Below are positions 33,290 through 45,640 of a DNA stretch of 64,000 nucleotides, one piece after another (within the stretch, counting starts at the first letter, position 1; each line of letters begins with the position of its first letter). The position numbers and the translations under genes are program-made. Origin of the DNA: Inia geoffrensis (lineage: Eukaryota; Chordata; Mammalia; Artiodactyla; Iniidae); assembly GCA_036417435.1 (NCBI GenBank), contig CM070919.1, forward strand, positions 36,868,818 to 36,932,817, written 5' to 3'. Under the pieces are notes generated by a model. The model was not told the origin of the DNA, searched no databases, and worked only from the letters and a program-made list of their open reading frames with translations.

Positions 33290-33485
33290 TCCTTTTGAAT
33301 TTGGGCTCTGCCACCCGGAGAACTTGGGCAACTCGATTAACATTTGAAAGTTAATCTTATCTGTAAAATGGTACCTTCCCCATGGATTGTTTAAACAATA
33401 CAGAATTAAGAGATGAAATAAAGTCCTTATCATAGGTAAGTGCTGAAACACAGTAAGTACTCAGTTAATGTTCACTATTATTATT
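33290..33485 (+). mobile_element. MIR SINE
   Basis: TTGGGCTCTGCCACCCGGAG, then TTAATCTTATCTGTAAAATG, then ATTAAGAGATGAAATAAAGT, then CACAGTAAGTACTCAGTTAA follow the sense MIR. It lies 135 bp from an inverted MIR, so the pair could base-pair in a transcript. Confidence 0.8.
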
Positions 33486-33689
33486 TTATCCGGGTGAGTC
33501 TTAGCTCTGAAAATTTCATGTGTTGGACTAAGAAAAATTTTTAACACTTTCTCTAGCGTCTAACAATTTATAGTTTAAGGAAATGTTTATAAACAAAAAT
33601 GATATGCTGCTACATCTAGGAAACAGTGTTCAAGTACTATTTAGCTCGAGAGCATCACTATATAAAATAAAACTGACCTTCAGTTTAAT

Positions 33690-33795
33690 TTTTATAGTAC
33701 ATATTTATTGAGCATCTACTATAGCATATTCATCATTGCATCTCTAATATTTTGGCTTAGCTCATAGTAGGAGTTTAATAAATATTTGTGGAATA
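33690..33795 (+). mobile_element. L2-like 3' tail fragment
   Basis: ATATTTATTGAGCATCTACT and AGCTCATAGTAGGAGTTTAA followed by TAAATATTTGTGGAATAAGT resemble the final 100 bp of L2. Confidence 0.5.
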
Positions 33796-35039
33796 AGTAA
33801 AAGGTAAAAGTGAGAAGTTGAGAAAACTTTGTTCTTCTAAAAGAGAAGCCAGAAAAAATTTGGAGAATCAGTTCACATAGAGTAAGCAACAAACAAACAA
33901 AAAACTGTAATCGAAGAAATTTTTCTTGTTAGGATCAGACTGCACTTAATACTAACAAAAACAGAACGCAGACCCCTTCTGACATATTTTATACTGTTTA
34001 AAAATAAATATTTGTGTGTTGCAGGCTGCCAATGGATTTCAACTCCAGCAAGGGCTTTAGAAGCCATCTGCTAGTTTCCTAATGAGTCTGATAACTAGCA
34101 CTGTTTACAGTTAGGCAACAGGGGTCATGGATATTTGTTGTAATGAAAGCTGTGATGCATTACCGCCGAATGTAAAAGAGCCTGCTTCACAAGGGCTAAT
34201 CACAAATATAATAAAACAACATTAAGAAAAAAAAAAACACCTCTTGAAGTCCACAGAGAAACCTAACTTGACCCAGCAAGTGAAACGGTCGTACCCGCTC
34301 TGTTTTCATTTCATGAATTCTGATTACAGAAGCCAAATCACATTTAACTACTAGGCCACCGATGGGCCTTTTGCTTCAGATCACTTAATCACAAGATGCT
34401 TCGTGAACCATCTGAATCTCTAAGAAGTTTGCTGACACTCTAGCAGACAGTGTGCAAATGCTTAGCAAGACCCACAGGTTTTTGGTGTGTACTTTTTAAA
34501 TAGGTGCTACTTTAAAATTGGGCCTCCTGGTGCCCAAACCGAACTTGCTGAGTTAGTTAATTCAAGAAGGTGGTTTGGGTCGGGGTGGGTGGAGTGTGGG
34601 AGACATTTGATTGCTTAGGATCACAGAAACAAAGAAACTGATTGGCTGACTAAATTGTTCACTTTTCAGTTGGCTATTTTAGCACCCCAGAAATGTAGTC
34701 TGAATCCTAATTGCTTTGGTCCATATATTGTGGCACTATTCCCACAAGCCATGGGAGAAAAAAGTCAGTGTATTGCATTGGTTGATGAGATCCACATCAG
34801 TTCATTCTTCTCAGCATCCCAGACTAGGAAAACTTAAAGTCACAATATGAAGGGGTTCTTATAAAATGTTTCACGTTGGTAGCACCCTCAGAAACTGAGA
34901 TGGCAAAGATGAGATAATGCTTTTTATCTTATTTAAATTGCCTGTTAATAGTAATAATAAGACTACAGGAGAAAAACATCCCATATTTGGAGAATGCTCT
35001 CATAGTCAAGTGCATAAAAGTCAAAACCCAAATCAAAAA
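33796..35039. other. AT-rich unassigned sequence
   Basis: No gene or repeat recognised; an A-run lies at 34228-34239. Confidence 0.4.
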
Positions 35040-35505
35040 TCACTAAGTAATACACACATCCCTTGGGAAAGAATAGCCAATAAAATTTTGAAAGTAGGAG
35101 AAAAATTAGGTGGATTTTGCACTACCAAATATTAAAACATATTAAGCACATATAAAGTCATCTGGTGCAGATGCAAGAATAGAAGGAGGAACCAGTGAGT
35201 GCAACAGAAAAGAGAGATCCACATGCAGCCAGTATGACTGGAGCCCCAGGAATTGTGCCTATATGTAAGAAAGTGTATGCAAAAAATGTGGCATTTGAAA
35301 TAAATGAAGACAATGAAAATTATTCAGTAAATAACCCTAAGTAACAAGGTAACTTTTTGAGGGATGAGAAAGATACTCACATCTTTTCATATGCCAAAAT
35401 AATGTCCAGAGAATTAAATGTAAAAAAATGAAACTATGAGAAAAACTTTTTAAAAATATAGGCAGATATTTCTCTAATCCTTGGGGTGGGAAAGTCAGAA
35501 AGCCA
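35040..35505 (+). mobile_element. L1 ORF2 distal fragment
   Basis: GGTGGATTTTGCACTACCAA, then ATATTAAAACATATTAAGCA, then GGCATTTGAAATAAATGAAG, then AGAGAATTAAATGTAAAAAA, then ATATAGGCAGATATTTCTCT, then AATCCTTGGGGTGGGAAAGT keep the ORF2 order but contain many stops. Confidence 0.7.
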
Positions 35506-38317
35506 CAGACCACAGGTCACCTCCCTGTAGACTATCAAGCAGCCTGCAGGAAACTGCAGAGGAAAAGCTACAAACCAATTTTGTTCTTATATATGTCATA
35601 CACTTTAAATGCGAGATAAACTATGATTTTTGCAGAAATGCCATGAAAGAACTAACAATATTATGAGTTTAGAGGTTGCACAGAAGCCACACACTGTGCT
35701 GATCATTTTGGAGGGAGCACGTGATCCAGTAAATAGGATCTGCTACCTTCTGGTTTCTGTGCTTCCAAACCATTCATGTGGTAGCGCTTTACCGAAACAT
35801 GCCTTTTATTCTGACTCACATGTTGAATCTTAGCTCCATTTCACAAAAGTGGATTAGTGGCCCAGAGTGGTTGATTGAAGTATAAAAGCAATAATGAAAT
35901 AATAACATACATACCGCGACTCAAAACAGCATCACACACGTATATAATAAACGAGGCCCCAGTACAAATATAGAGCGTGAATTCGTGCGTGCCGGGACAA
36001 CTGAGTCTGCGAAGGTGGTGATTTCCTACAAGCACTGGAAAATAAAAGTGTGAATAGGACGACGGATAATAAATATCTGAAAATTGGATTTCATTCAACT
36101 AGTAGTCCATTCATTCTTTGCCCCTGGACACTGCCTGTACTGAAATTTTGTTGCATGATAACACGAAGCCGTCAGAATTTTTGCATCATTTTCAGACCAG
36201 TCATTGACCTTTCTAGTATCCACACAAGGTTTTCTGGAATGAAAGCAAAATGTTGCTTTCCAAGTAAAAATCTGATTAATTTTATCCCTAAAGACAAAGA
36301 AGAGGTAGTGACAGTAACAGGTGTCAGTGACAGACCATTACAATATATAAATGTATCAAATGCACACACTGGCCACCTTAAATTTACACAATGTTATATG
36401 CCAAATGTACTCAATTTTAAAAAAGAGAAATGTAAAACCAGCCCAGAAGTTAATGGCCAATATTATGCATAACGAGAAAGCAGAACAATTCTTGGCAAAA
36501 TGCCTCTGTCCAAGGCTACTGGTGGACATCACGCTAGGTCAATGGCAGACAGAGTGAAAGAGTAATTGCTACCACGTTCTCCTGCTGTGAGATATTTCTG
36601 TTTCCTGTTGGACAAGAGCACTGAGGAACAGAGGGCAGATCTGCTCGCAGCATATGTGCAATATATCCTCAGGGAAGACGTTCTCTATGGCTTTTGATTC
36701 TATGTAACTCTGAAAAGCCATGTTACGTAAAGAGGTATTTTCTTGTTTAGTTACTGTTTATTTAACGCATTAAATGACCATTTAGTCAATCTGTCCTCTC
36801 TTTATTCATGGAGAACAGTTGGTGGACAAAGAGATGCCTTTTGATCTTAATGAGTATTGAAAGAAATAGTGAAATATGTAAATATCATCAAATTGCCACC
36901 ACTATAAGTGTACCTTGTGTGAAAAAAAAAAAGAAATGACTGTGAGTGTAGACCTGCTTTTCTACACTGAGGTACACTGGTCATTTAAAGCAAAGGGATT
37001 GCCCAAGCTTTCAGCCTTTGGACAATTTTCATAAACTTATTAGTATGTATAACAACCATGTAATGATTTCCAGTGACTTGCTGCTGGAAATTTAATAGAA
37101 GTATATTTACTACCATCTCTCAAGTCAAAACTCTGAGTCTTACAGCTTTGACAATGACGGGCTTGTTGGGTTACCCTCCCGTGGAATAATGAGCCTAGAC
37201 TTTAGCTGAAAAGCTTATCATATTTTCTGGGTTTATGTTCTATCTTAATACACAGAACTAGGTGATAAACCCTCAAATACTTGCTGCCATTCCCAAAAAC
37301 CTGATATTTATTAGGAATAAGCTAGAGCAGGAGAAGAACATAGTTCTGGGGCAAGACAGTGAAAGCAAATTCTAGTTCCCACGGAATGAGAACAGATTCC
37401 CCCTTCCTGATGAGGGTGGAAAGAATGTGTTTTCCAGATTAATAGCCGCATACCATCTACCCAGTACTAGCTAATCTGCTCTAGTAAAGATACCATATCC
37501 AGAACAGCAGCTAAAATGGGGGTATTGCATGTTAAGTGTGTGAGAGCCGACTGTCATCTGCCATAATCCATCCAGATTTTGCGGGGGCCGGTCTGGTGCA
37601 TTAAAATGGGATTCTAAAGAGAGTCACCATTTTGAATGATTTGGTCAGACGTCTGAGTCTTCTAGGGTGGCACTAATCTCTGCGATCCTTCTGAAAAGAG
37701 ATATTTACTGTTGTGGTCAGAGGTGGTAGTTTTAATAGCTTCCACTTGGCCTTTCCCACTGTGAAAGCTCTTATTCCACAGTCTGGGAATCATCGTGAGA
37801 ATTCTGCCGGTTGCCAAGTGTGAGCATCTGATTCTGTATCCTGGAACCAGGAAAATAGCCACTGGGGTGGGGGGTGGGAGGTGAGGGTGTGGATGGGATA
37901 TGTGGACCCAGTGTGATGCAGGCTTTATCAGTGACTTTCTTTTCTGACACCCACATTTCCCTGCTCTCACAGAGAGGTCACCAGGGCATTTGGCTCCCAG
38001 GGTATCAGTGTTAACTCCACTGCAGTATCTAACAGCCCTGGGGAGATCTGGGTATTCCCCTCTTTCTCATACACGGTACCCACATAGGTGGCCACAGTTT
38101 CCTTTGGGAAGCACTGGGGGACTCAATACTGTACAGGCTGTTCTGTATATACTATATATACCGGGACTTTACCAGTGGGGACCTGGCCTCTCCTTCAGTC
38201 AATGAGCTCTGGGTTGAAAACCGGCTTAGGTCTTGAAATTGGGCAAGAGGTTGTACCTTTGCATTGGAGATGGCTGACTTTGGCCTCCTTATACCCAATC
38301 CTGATCTCTCGCTCTCT
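35506..38317. other. Longest repeat-poor block on the left half
   Basis: About 2.8 kb without a named repeat. A 140-codon plus-strand frame (36050-36472) overlaps a minus frame and shows no splice bounds. A G-rich run at 37864-37887 (GGGGTGGGGGGTGGGAGGTG) fits a G-quadruplex pattern. No gene is recognised. Confidence 0.4.
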
Positions 38318-38391
38318 TTTTTTTTTTTCGGCCGCGCCAAGGGGCTTGCGGGATCTCGGTTCCCCAATCAAGGATTGAACCCAGGCCACGA
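38318..38391 (-). mobile_element. Truncated short SINE
   Basis: T-run, then CGGCCGCGCCAAGGGGCTTG, then TCGGTTCCCCAATCAAGGAT, then TGAACCCAGGCCACG. The SINE head beyond the B box is missing, so it is 5' truncated or deleted. Confidence 0.75.
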
Positions 38392-41300
38392 AACTGACCT
38401 CTTTTTAAAGCTTAAAAGTGCACTGAGGCTTTTATTCAGTATGTTAAGCAAGTCCCTTGCTAGTTGCCCATTTATCTTGCCTCTAGAAACCGTGTGTTCT
38501 ATTAGCCACTAAAGATCCCCTACAGACCCCCCCATAGACTAGCCTCCATAAACCAACACCATCATGTCATTATAAACTTATTATCCTTACAGCAATCATG
38601 CCATCTAGCTTCTGAAAATTATTAAGTGCTGCCACCTGACCTCTGCTAGTTTGGGGATCCCATTGTCCCTACTGCTACCAGAGAGAGCAGTTCTGTAAGA
38701 GCACCTCCACTGTCAGCCCTGCTCTGCAGGAGGAAGCCACCACCCAGTCTCTCAACGATGCTGGTGCCCCTTGCCCATGCATTTCTCATCACCAGGGAAC
38801 ACGGTGGGCTGATCATACAGAGGGACCTATTCTCTCACGCCTACTTCTCTGAGTGTTTGGTTTTTTTGCTCCAGAGTCTGCTATGGCAGTTCTGCCACCT
38901 TTACTTCATCTTATGCAGGCCAACACTGTTTCCAAGTTCCTAGAAGTCATCCACGCAGGATTTTAGAGCCGAGCCCTGGCGCCCTTGCCTGGGAGTTAGA
39001 TCCTGCATGACGGGAGAGAGCCCACGCTGGCATGCTCTCCCTTAGCCAGCTGTGGGCAGTGCCCTCCTGCAGGCGCTCCCGGGGTCCTGCCGGGATGCGA
39101 CGGCCAGGTCCTGTAGCCACTTTGGTACAGAATCCCTCTGGTCCCTTAGCGGTCAGCTGTCCCCCAGTCAGGTCGGGCTGATATTTGGCCCTAATTATGG
39201 ATCTTGTGGCCAGGATCGGAGGTGCAGGCAGATCCTGAGGAAGACAAGGTTTGTCCTGTAAGGCACCCTCTTACCACGTGGTCTCCACGCAAGGAGGCCC
39301 ACCGTCTTCCAACCAGGCAGGGTGGGCCACTCCTGCAGTCCCACAGGACTCAGGAGAATGTAGCAGTTTCATCCACCTAGAAATCCCCAGTGTAAGCCTT
39401 AGCGTCCCATTCCTTCCCTACCAAGGCCCTGAATTTATCTTCCCATGGAATCAACTTTCTTGTTTCTTTTCTTTCACATCATAAAAAGAAGCATTTTCTG
39501 GAGAGCATTGGGTTAGATGTTGGAACATAAGAGATGGGACAGGTGCTTCCTTCATGGGGCTTCAGTGTATGCTGGAAAGCAGAAAACATACATTGAAAAG
39601 CGTTAACGCAGAGGGGTCAGTATTTAAGCCAAATCTCGTGCAGTCACTGCCTATCCCTGAAGCCTTCGCAGACGTTTCCACGCTTCGCCCTGCAGAGGGC
39701 AGCTCCGCCCTCAATGAGCAAACAGACAAGGGCTCACGGTCCAGCCTGCGTTCGCTGAGCCATTGGAGAGCTACTTCTCTTCCCTTGCCCAAGCCCACCT
39801 TCAAATTTCTTTGAAGTCTTTCACAGACTTTGCTGTTTATTCTCACATCTCTGTCGGTTCCTAACTCCTCGATTTGTCACACTAGCTCACTTGGCGCGGA
39901 ACCCCCTTGGCCGCCTTCAGTAAGACCCCTTCTGGTTAAAACTGCCACCCTGAGGCTGCCCCAGCTTCAATCCTGGCTCCCTGCTGCCACCTCCCAGCCG
40001 AGCTGTGTGAGTCTGTGAACTCAGGAACGCACCAACATCGCGGGAAAGCTGGAGACTAGTGAGTCTGTTCTGGTCGGAGCTCAGGACACGTTTGTCTGCA
40101 TTTAGCCAATAAGCTAGGAATTGGAGACACGGCTCCAACTAAAAAGAGAACAGACACTCTAAAAAGCAAGGGCGAGGGAAGATGAATACAAAGTCCAGGA
40201 AGACAGCAGACACCACAGTTCCTGAAACAAAGCCATCTATTCCTGACAACAGGTAGAAAAATCTCCCGGTGACTTAGGCCCCCCACCCTTGATGGTCCCA
40301 TGAGATCCTCCTCTGCGACCCTGAGACCTCACCCTCCCAGCTCTGTCTACCTAGCACTGTAGCTAAGGATTTCCTATCTGTTTCTTTCTCTGTGTTAAAC
40401 ATGCCTCAAGAGCAGAAACCACCTCCCATCCACTTGGGCCCGCTGGGGGCTGGATGGGAAATGTCCTCCTTCTGCAGAAAGCAGGGATCCAGGATAAGCC
40501 AAGGGACCAGGCCAAACCACAGGGAGCCAAGCACTGGAGTAACTTCTGCCAGAGCAAACAGAGAAAGGAAACAGCCGGACAGCCGATCACCGGGAGAACT
40601 GGGCAGGGGCCAAAGGTTCAGCAACGGCACGTGGTCAGCGATTCACACGAGGACCTTAAAGGCCACATGACGTAACCGAGGCCCGGAGAGCTTAAGGATC
40701 GGCACTTGAACTTCCCTCCACCCCAAGGTGACAAGAACAAGTAGGGTTTGGTTTCCAGAGGAACTGGAATACCAGGCAGAAGAAAAAGACTCAGGAAATT
40801 TGAAACAAGAAAGTGAGTACAAGGTTGGCCTTAGTCATAAGGTATAAGGCAAGAACCTAATGAATAAACCAAATAAAGAGTCAGCAGGGCAAGGTCTTAC
40901 CAAATACATGACTAGGCAACTTGAAGACAAGTAGAAATATTTTTTGAATGGATGGAGGGGTGAATGGAAAGGTCTTAAGATGCTAGACTATCCAGAGACC
41001 AGGCTAGGACTGCTTAGATTCCCACCCTCCAGGAATCAGGTTGGTTCCAGATCTGGGACGTTTCAAGCGAGGACAGAGTGGCCACTGCAGTGGGGCTTCT
41101 CTGGGCCATAGGTCACGGGAAGCACCAGAAAATGGCCGAGCTTAGAGTTAGAGGAAATGGTGTGGGTGCGGCACATGTAGAGAAGAACAGAAGGCTGTGT
41201 CGTCCCAGGTCTAACTTAAGCTAGAAGTGTTGGTAGCTTGATTTTACATTCACCCTCTCAACCCGGCTGACAGCCAGCACTAACTAACTCATCAACCATA

Positions 41301-41499
41301 TGCACTGATGTTCCATGGGCCATCTTGGAAATGTGTCCTCCAAGCTCAGTCAAGGAGCCATAGCTAAGGCCAAGCAGAGCATAGATGAGCTGTTCCCTCC
41401 AGGCCCCGCCCAAACTACCAAAAAGAAACACATCAATCCACTTCTTGATTTCAGCTATAATCTCTGGGACGGTTTGATAGATGGCAATAGACACCCGAC
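38392..41499. other. Unassigned, moderately GC-rich, repeat-poor sequence
   Basis: About 3.1 kb with no confidently named element. Small overlapping frames on both strands occur at 39554-39846 and 40363-40675. A MIR-like phrase (GTAACCGAGGCCCGGAGAGC) sits near 40673-40692. 38400-38950 could be antisense of an old retroelement, but I could not place it. Confidence 0.4.
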
Positions 41500-42275
41500 C
41501 CATCCTGCTGTCCCTTGTCCTTCATTGCTTCTTACGTTTGTCCCTTTGACTCCAGCTCTCTTTCTCTTCCCTCATTTCAGGTCCTCCTCAGGTCTGACTG
41601 CGACAGATTCCAGCTGGTTTCCTGCCTTTTGCATTGCTTCCTCTCCCACCCTCCACCTCCCAAAGACATATCCCTAAGCTCTTCTTCAGAGTCATTTTTC
41701 TAAAACATAAATCTGCTTGAAATCCTTCAGTGGCTTCCTTCCGCCTTCCGAATAATACCCAATCTTCTTCATTGGGTATTTAAGGCCTTTTACGGTCAGG
41801 GTCCTGCTCATTCATTCAACTTTCAAAACACGCCCCCTTCTTCACCGAACTCTGCAGCTGTGTTGGTCTACTTAAATTCCCCAGATGCGCCATGCAGTCT
41901 TAGGTTTCTGTGCATTTGAAGTTGCTCCCACACAGGTAAGGCTAATGACTGCTGGTGGTAAAAACTCAGCTCGGGCTCCACCCCTTTGGGAAAGCTTTCC
42001 TCATCTCGCTCCTCCCCCCACCTCCGTCTTTCTTCTTCTCCTCCTGTTCTCTGCTGCCTTAAAGGGGTTGTTCCCATGGAACCCTCTGCATCCCTTATCA
42101 GAGCTTATTACACTATTGCATCTAAATGCTTATTTTTCTGCTTCCACTCCATTATGATAAGTTCCTCAATGGTAGGGCCAGTGTATCTTATGTCTGAATC
42201 CCCAAAGCACAGCACATTGTTGGGAAGCACAAGTAGGCACAGCTCAGAATACTTTGTTGGCTAAATGAATGCAAG
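41500..42275 (+). mobile_element. L2 LINE, 3' portion
   Basis: TTTTGCATTGCTTCCTCTCC, then AAATCCTTCAGTGGCTTCCT, then GTATTTAAGGCCTTTTACGG, then GGGAAAGCTTTCCTCATCTC, then GTTCCTCAATGGTAGGGCCA, then ACTTTGTTGGCTAAATGAAT give nearly the last 780 bp of L2 in order. It is the best-preserved L2 in the window. Confidence 0.8.
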
Positions 42276-44001
42276 TTATGCAAGTAGAGAAAATATGATG
42301 TTTCTTAACTAGTCTCCATGCTCTCTCATTGGAAAGCATTACTCCCAGCCTCCTTTGGTAAACCACTTCTGCTCGCCTATTTATGAGATTTGTATGAGAC
42401 TGATCCCATCCACCTCTGACTGCAAGAGTGAGTTCACATAGGCTCACGCCAATCACCACTTCCCGTTTTCCTTGCTTCAGCGGTGGGATTTAACCCAAGA
42501 GGACCCAGGAGGATGTGAAGACACTGGCTGAGGCTTCTGGGAAGGAGAGGCTTACACTCTTTATCAAGTTTGGGTGCAAACGTGTGAAGCTTGCCTTTCC
42601 CTGCAGCATCTTGCAACCCGGATGCAGAAGCCCAGAGCTTCTGGGAAGTGGGCCCAGGAGTTGCCACCATAAAACGTGAGGAAGGAGCCAGCCTAGGGGA
42701 TGCATGGTGGAGAGGAGAATCCTGCTGACGCTGTTTCTTCTCTCTGTCAGACCAACCCGGAAGCCATGTCCAACAGGACATCTCGGGCATGTGAAAGAAC
42801 TTCCCATTTCTGCTCAAGCCAGTCTGAGAATTTCGTGAAACAGTATAGTCATGGTGTTCTGCCTAAAGGAGTTCATGGTGTAGCAAGGATCAGTCACAGT
42901 TTATGGTAATCAGCCTCATCAATGTATACTATTACGTCAGAGACTGTTCAGTTTTACATGCTGTTGTTTTGCTGTATTAGCTTCCCAGCTATAGCTCATC
43001 TGCTCTCTTGGGTCCAGGCCCTAGATGTTCTCCACCAGAATGTGCATTTATTATAGCAGACACTCAATATAAACTTAATGTCCTGATTGTGCAGAAGCAA
43101 ATGAAGACCAACCAAACGAGGTCAAGCAGAGGTGATATACCCAGAGCTTTGCTATAACATGGGAGTCAGCACCTGTATTTTGGCAGAGACCAAAGGCAGC
43201 AGAGGAGTGGGAAAGCTTCACTAGAGGAAAGAAAGGAAGGCTTCAGGTGTGCTCTGACTGGAGGCTGCCGGCCCGAGGAAGCTGTAGATGGAGTAACTGG
43301 AAGCAGGCCACCCTATGTGAGCAGTTAGGGGTGTATGTGTGGCTTTCTCTGGTTGGTGCTAAGACGGAAGCAGGGACAAAACTAAGGAAGCTGTCGGTTA
43401 TTATTCAAGTCCTGGCCACGTTGAACTGATTGGTACAGAGGTTATTGTTTGGTTTCCTGCACTGCTCCCAGAGAGTAGCCTGACTTCCTGTAAGTCTGAC
43501 TTAGAGCAGGCCAAATTCCTGGGCTAGTCGCTGCAGGTTTGTGGATCAACGTTCTGTGTTCACATATGGTCGGGCCACTGTCTGTGTGCATGTTCAGTGT
43601 CTGCACCTCAATTAGAGATGTGCTCAGCTGACAGCTCTCTGGTTCCACAAAAAAGCCATAGCAGGAGCACAGCATGACGTTAGCTCTCCAGCCCAGGTGA
43701 GGTGAAAAACCCTTAGCCCCGAAAGGAAGTGTTCTGCTTAAGATATTAACAGGGTGAGTGGTATATTTTTTCCCTTCCTCTCCTCCTCTTCTTCCTCTTA
43801 TTTTTTTAAAATTAACACTCCTTGTTCCCACAAACCTATTTTACTAGATTCGAACTGCCATTTTGTTTCTTTCTACCTTTCATCTAGACGAACTTCTGCT
43901 GTTCTCACTAATCCTTCTTTTTCCATGTCTTGTAAGTTTTCACCCCTTCTTTTCCATTTCCCAATTCTCTGAACCCTTTATTTTTATTGTCTAACCACTT
44001 G
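42276..44001. other. Unassigned sequence
   Basis: Overlapping minus-strand frames of 127 and 105 codons occur at 42434-42817 and a 129-codon one at 43442-43831; none has motif or splice support. A pyrimidine-rich tract lies at 43767-43808. Confidence 0.4.
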
Positions 44002-44355
44002 CCACAGACTGAATGTTTATGTCCCTCCAAAATTCATCTGTTGAAACCTGACGCCCAATGTAACCGTATTAGGAGGCGGCGCTTTTGCGAGAGGCAGAGC
44101 CCTCGTGAATGGGATTAGTGCTCTTCTACAAGAGACCCCCAAAAGGTCCCTAACCCCCTTCCACCACGTGAGAACACAGGGAAAAGACAGTTGCCTATGA
44201 ACCAGGAAGCAGATCACCCCCCTCACCAGCACTGAATCTACCAGCGTCTTGATCTTGGACCTCCAGCCTCCGGAACTGTGAGTAACAAATTTCTGTTGTT
44301 TATAAGCCACCTGGTTGGTGGTATTTTGTTAAAGCAGCCTGAACGGACTAACACA
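44002..44355 (+). mobile_element. MLT1/MST-type LTR (ERVL-MaLR)
   Basis: GACTGAATGTTTATGTCCCT, then TCGTGAATGGGATTAGTGCT, then TTCCACCACGTGAGAACACA, then TTGATCTTGGACCTCCAGCC, then TTCTGTTGTTTATAAGCCAC, then GAACGGACTAACACA is a nearly complete LTR. It is less diverged than the MLT1 copies at 10402 and 12255. Confidence 0.88.
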
Positions 44356-44369
44356 ACATCTAAAATGTG

Positions 44370-45640
44370 GTGTCTATAATGGTCCTCTTACTTATTTTTT
44401 TAGTGATCATTTATTTTCTCTTGTTTCATCAGTGTCTCTATTTTATAAATTTTCTATGCCATCATTTCCTCTATTATTTCAATTATTTTTCCATTTAAAG
44501 TCTAGATGATCCCAAACCAAACCAAAACAAAACAAACAAAAAACCAAGTTCAGAGAATTACACTACAAACACCTGGGCCCACTATTCTGCTAAATATTCT
44601 GCTAAATTGGCTTCAGATTTTAATTTTCTTGGGAACTTAAAAAAATATAGGTCAAGCAAGTTCTTTTCTATTCCTGTTTTTATAAAAACAAAGTGTTATC
44701 ATGAATTGATGTTGAATTTTATCAAGTGCTATATCTGTGTTTTCCAAGATGCTCTAGTTTTTTCTCTTTTAATCTATTAATGTGACAAATAACATAAAAG
44801 CAATTTTCTAATTTTAAACCATCTTTGCACTCTGCAATTAATCCAATTTGTTCATGATATATTCTTTTATTTCTAGATTGCCAAAGCTCAGTTTGCCAAA
44901 ATTTACTTAGGATTTTTGTAACAATGTTTGCAGATGAGAGTCTTTGTAACTTTCCTTTCTTCAACTATTCTGGTCTGAGTTGGGAAGCGTTTCCTCATTT
45001 GCTATTTAAGAGCTCTTATTATATCATCCAGATAGTTATTTGTTATACACTTAACACTTCTGGGGTTAGGTGTTTTGGTTGATTTTTAACTACTGATAAA
45101 ATTCTTCCATGACTTTTGATATTCAGCTTTTCTCTTCCTTTTCCAGTCCCTTTTGATAAGTTATATTTATTTGGGGAAATTGTCCATTTTATATGTTCCC
45201 AGCATTGGCATTAAGTTGTGAATAGCACTCTACCCTTGTTTTCAAAATCTCTGCTCCCTCTTGGCAATTTGTCTTATTTAGTCTTAGTGCGTTGTGTGTG
45301 GTGTGTGTGCTTAATCTCATGTTTTTCCTGCTCCATCTCCCTTGCAGGCCTTACCATTTTATTGCAGTGAATCAGCTTTGGTTTTTATAATCTTCTTTAT
45401 TGTTTCTTTGTTTTCTATTTTATTAATTTATGCTTTCTATTAATTCCTTGTATCTCCTATTTTCAGGTTCATTCTGCTGAGGGTATATCTCATTCTTTTT
45501 CCAGTCTTTTTTTTTTGCTAAGCTATGGCATTTAAGATTATAAATATCCCAGTCACTACCACTTTTGATGGACCCTGCATATTTCTACATGTTTTATTTT
45601 CATGATCACTCAGTTACAGACTTATTTTCTAAGTGGAGAA
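44370..45640 (-). mobile_element. L1 ORF2 region, antisense, 3'-side part
   Basis: Read on the plus strand: GATGTTGAATTTTATCAAGT, then CAAATTTGTTCATGATATATTC-like spacing, then GCAGTGAATCAGCTTTGGTT, then CTTGTATCTCCTATTTTCAG. These are reverse-complement L1 ORF2 landmarks in the expected order. The element continues at 46540 after a MIR-plus-LTR interruption. Confidence 0.72.

Noticed and set aside
36050..36472. 140-codon plus-strand frame in unique DNA
   Set aside because: No splice boundaries match its ends, an antisense frame overlaps it, and the composition is not protein-like. Kept only as a mention.
42434..42817. Minus-strand frames of 127 and 105 codons overlapping each other
   Set aside because: Two overlapping frames on one strand plus a plus-strand frame indicate composition rather than a gene.
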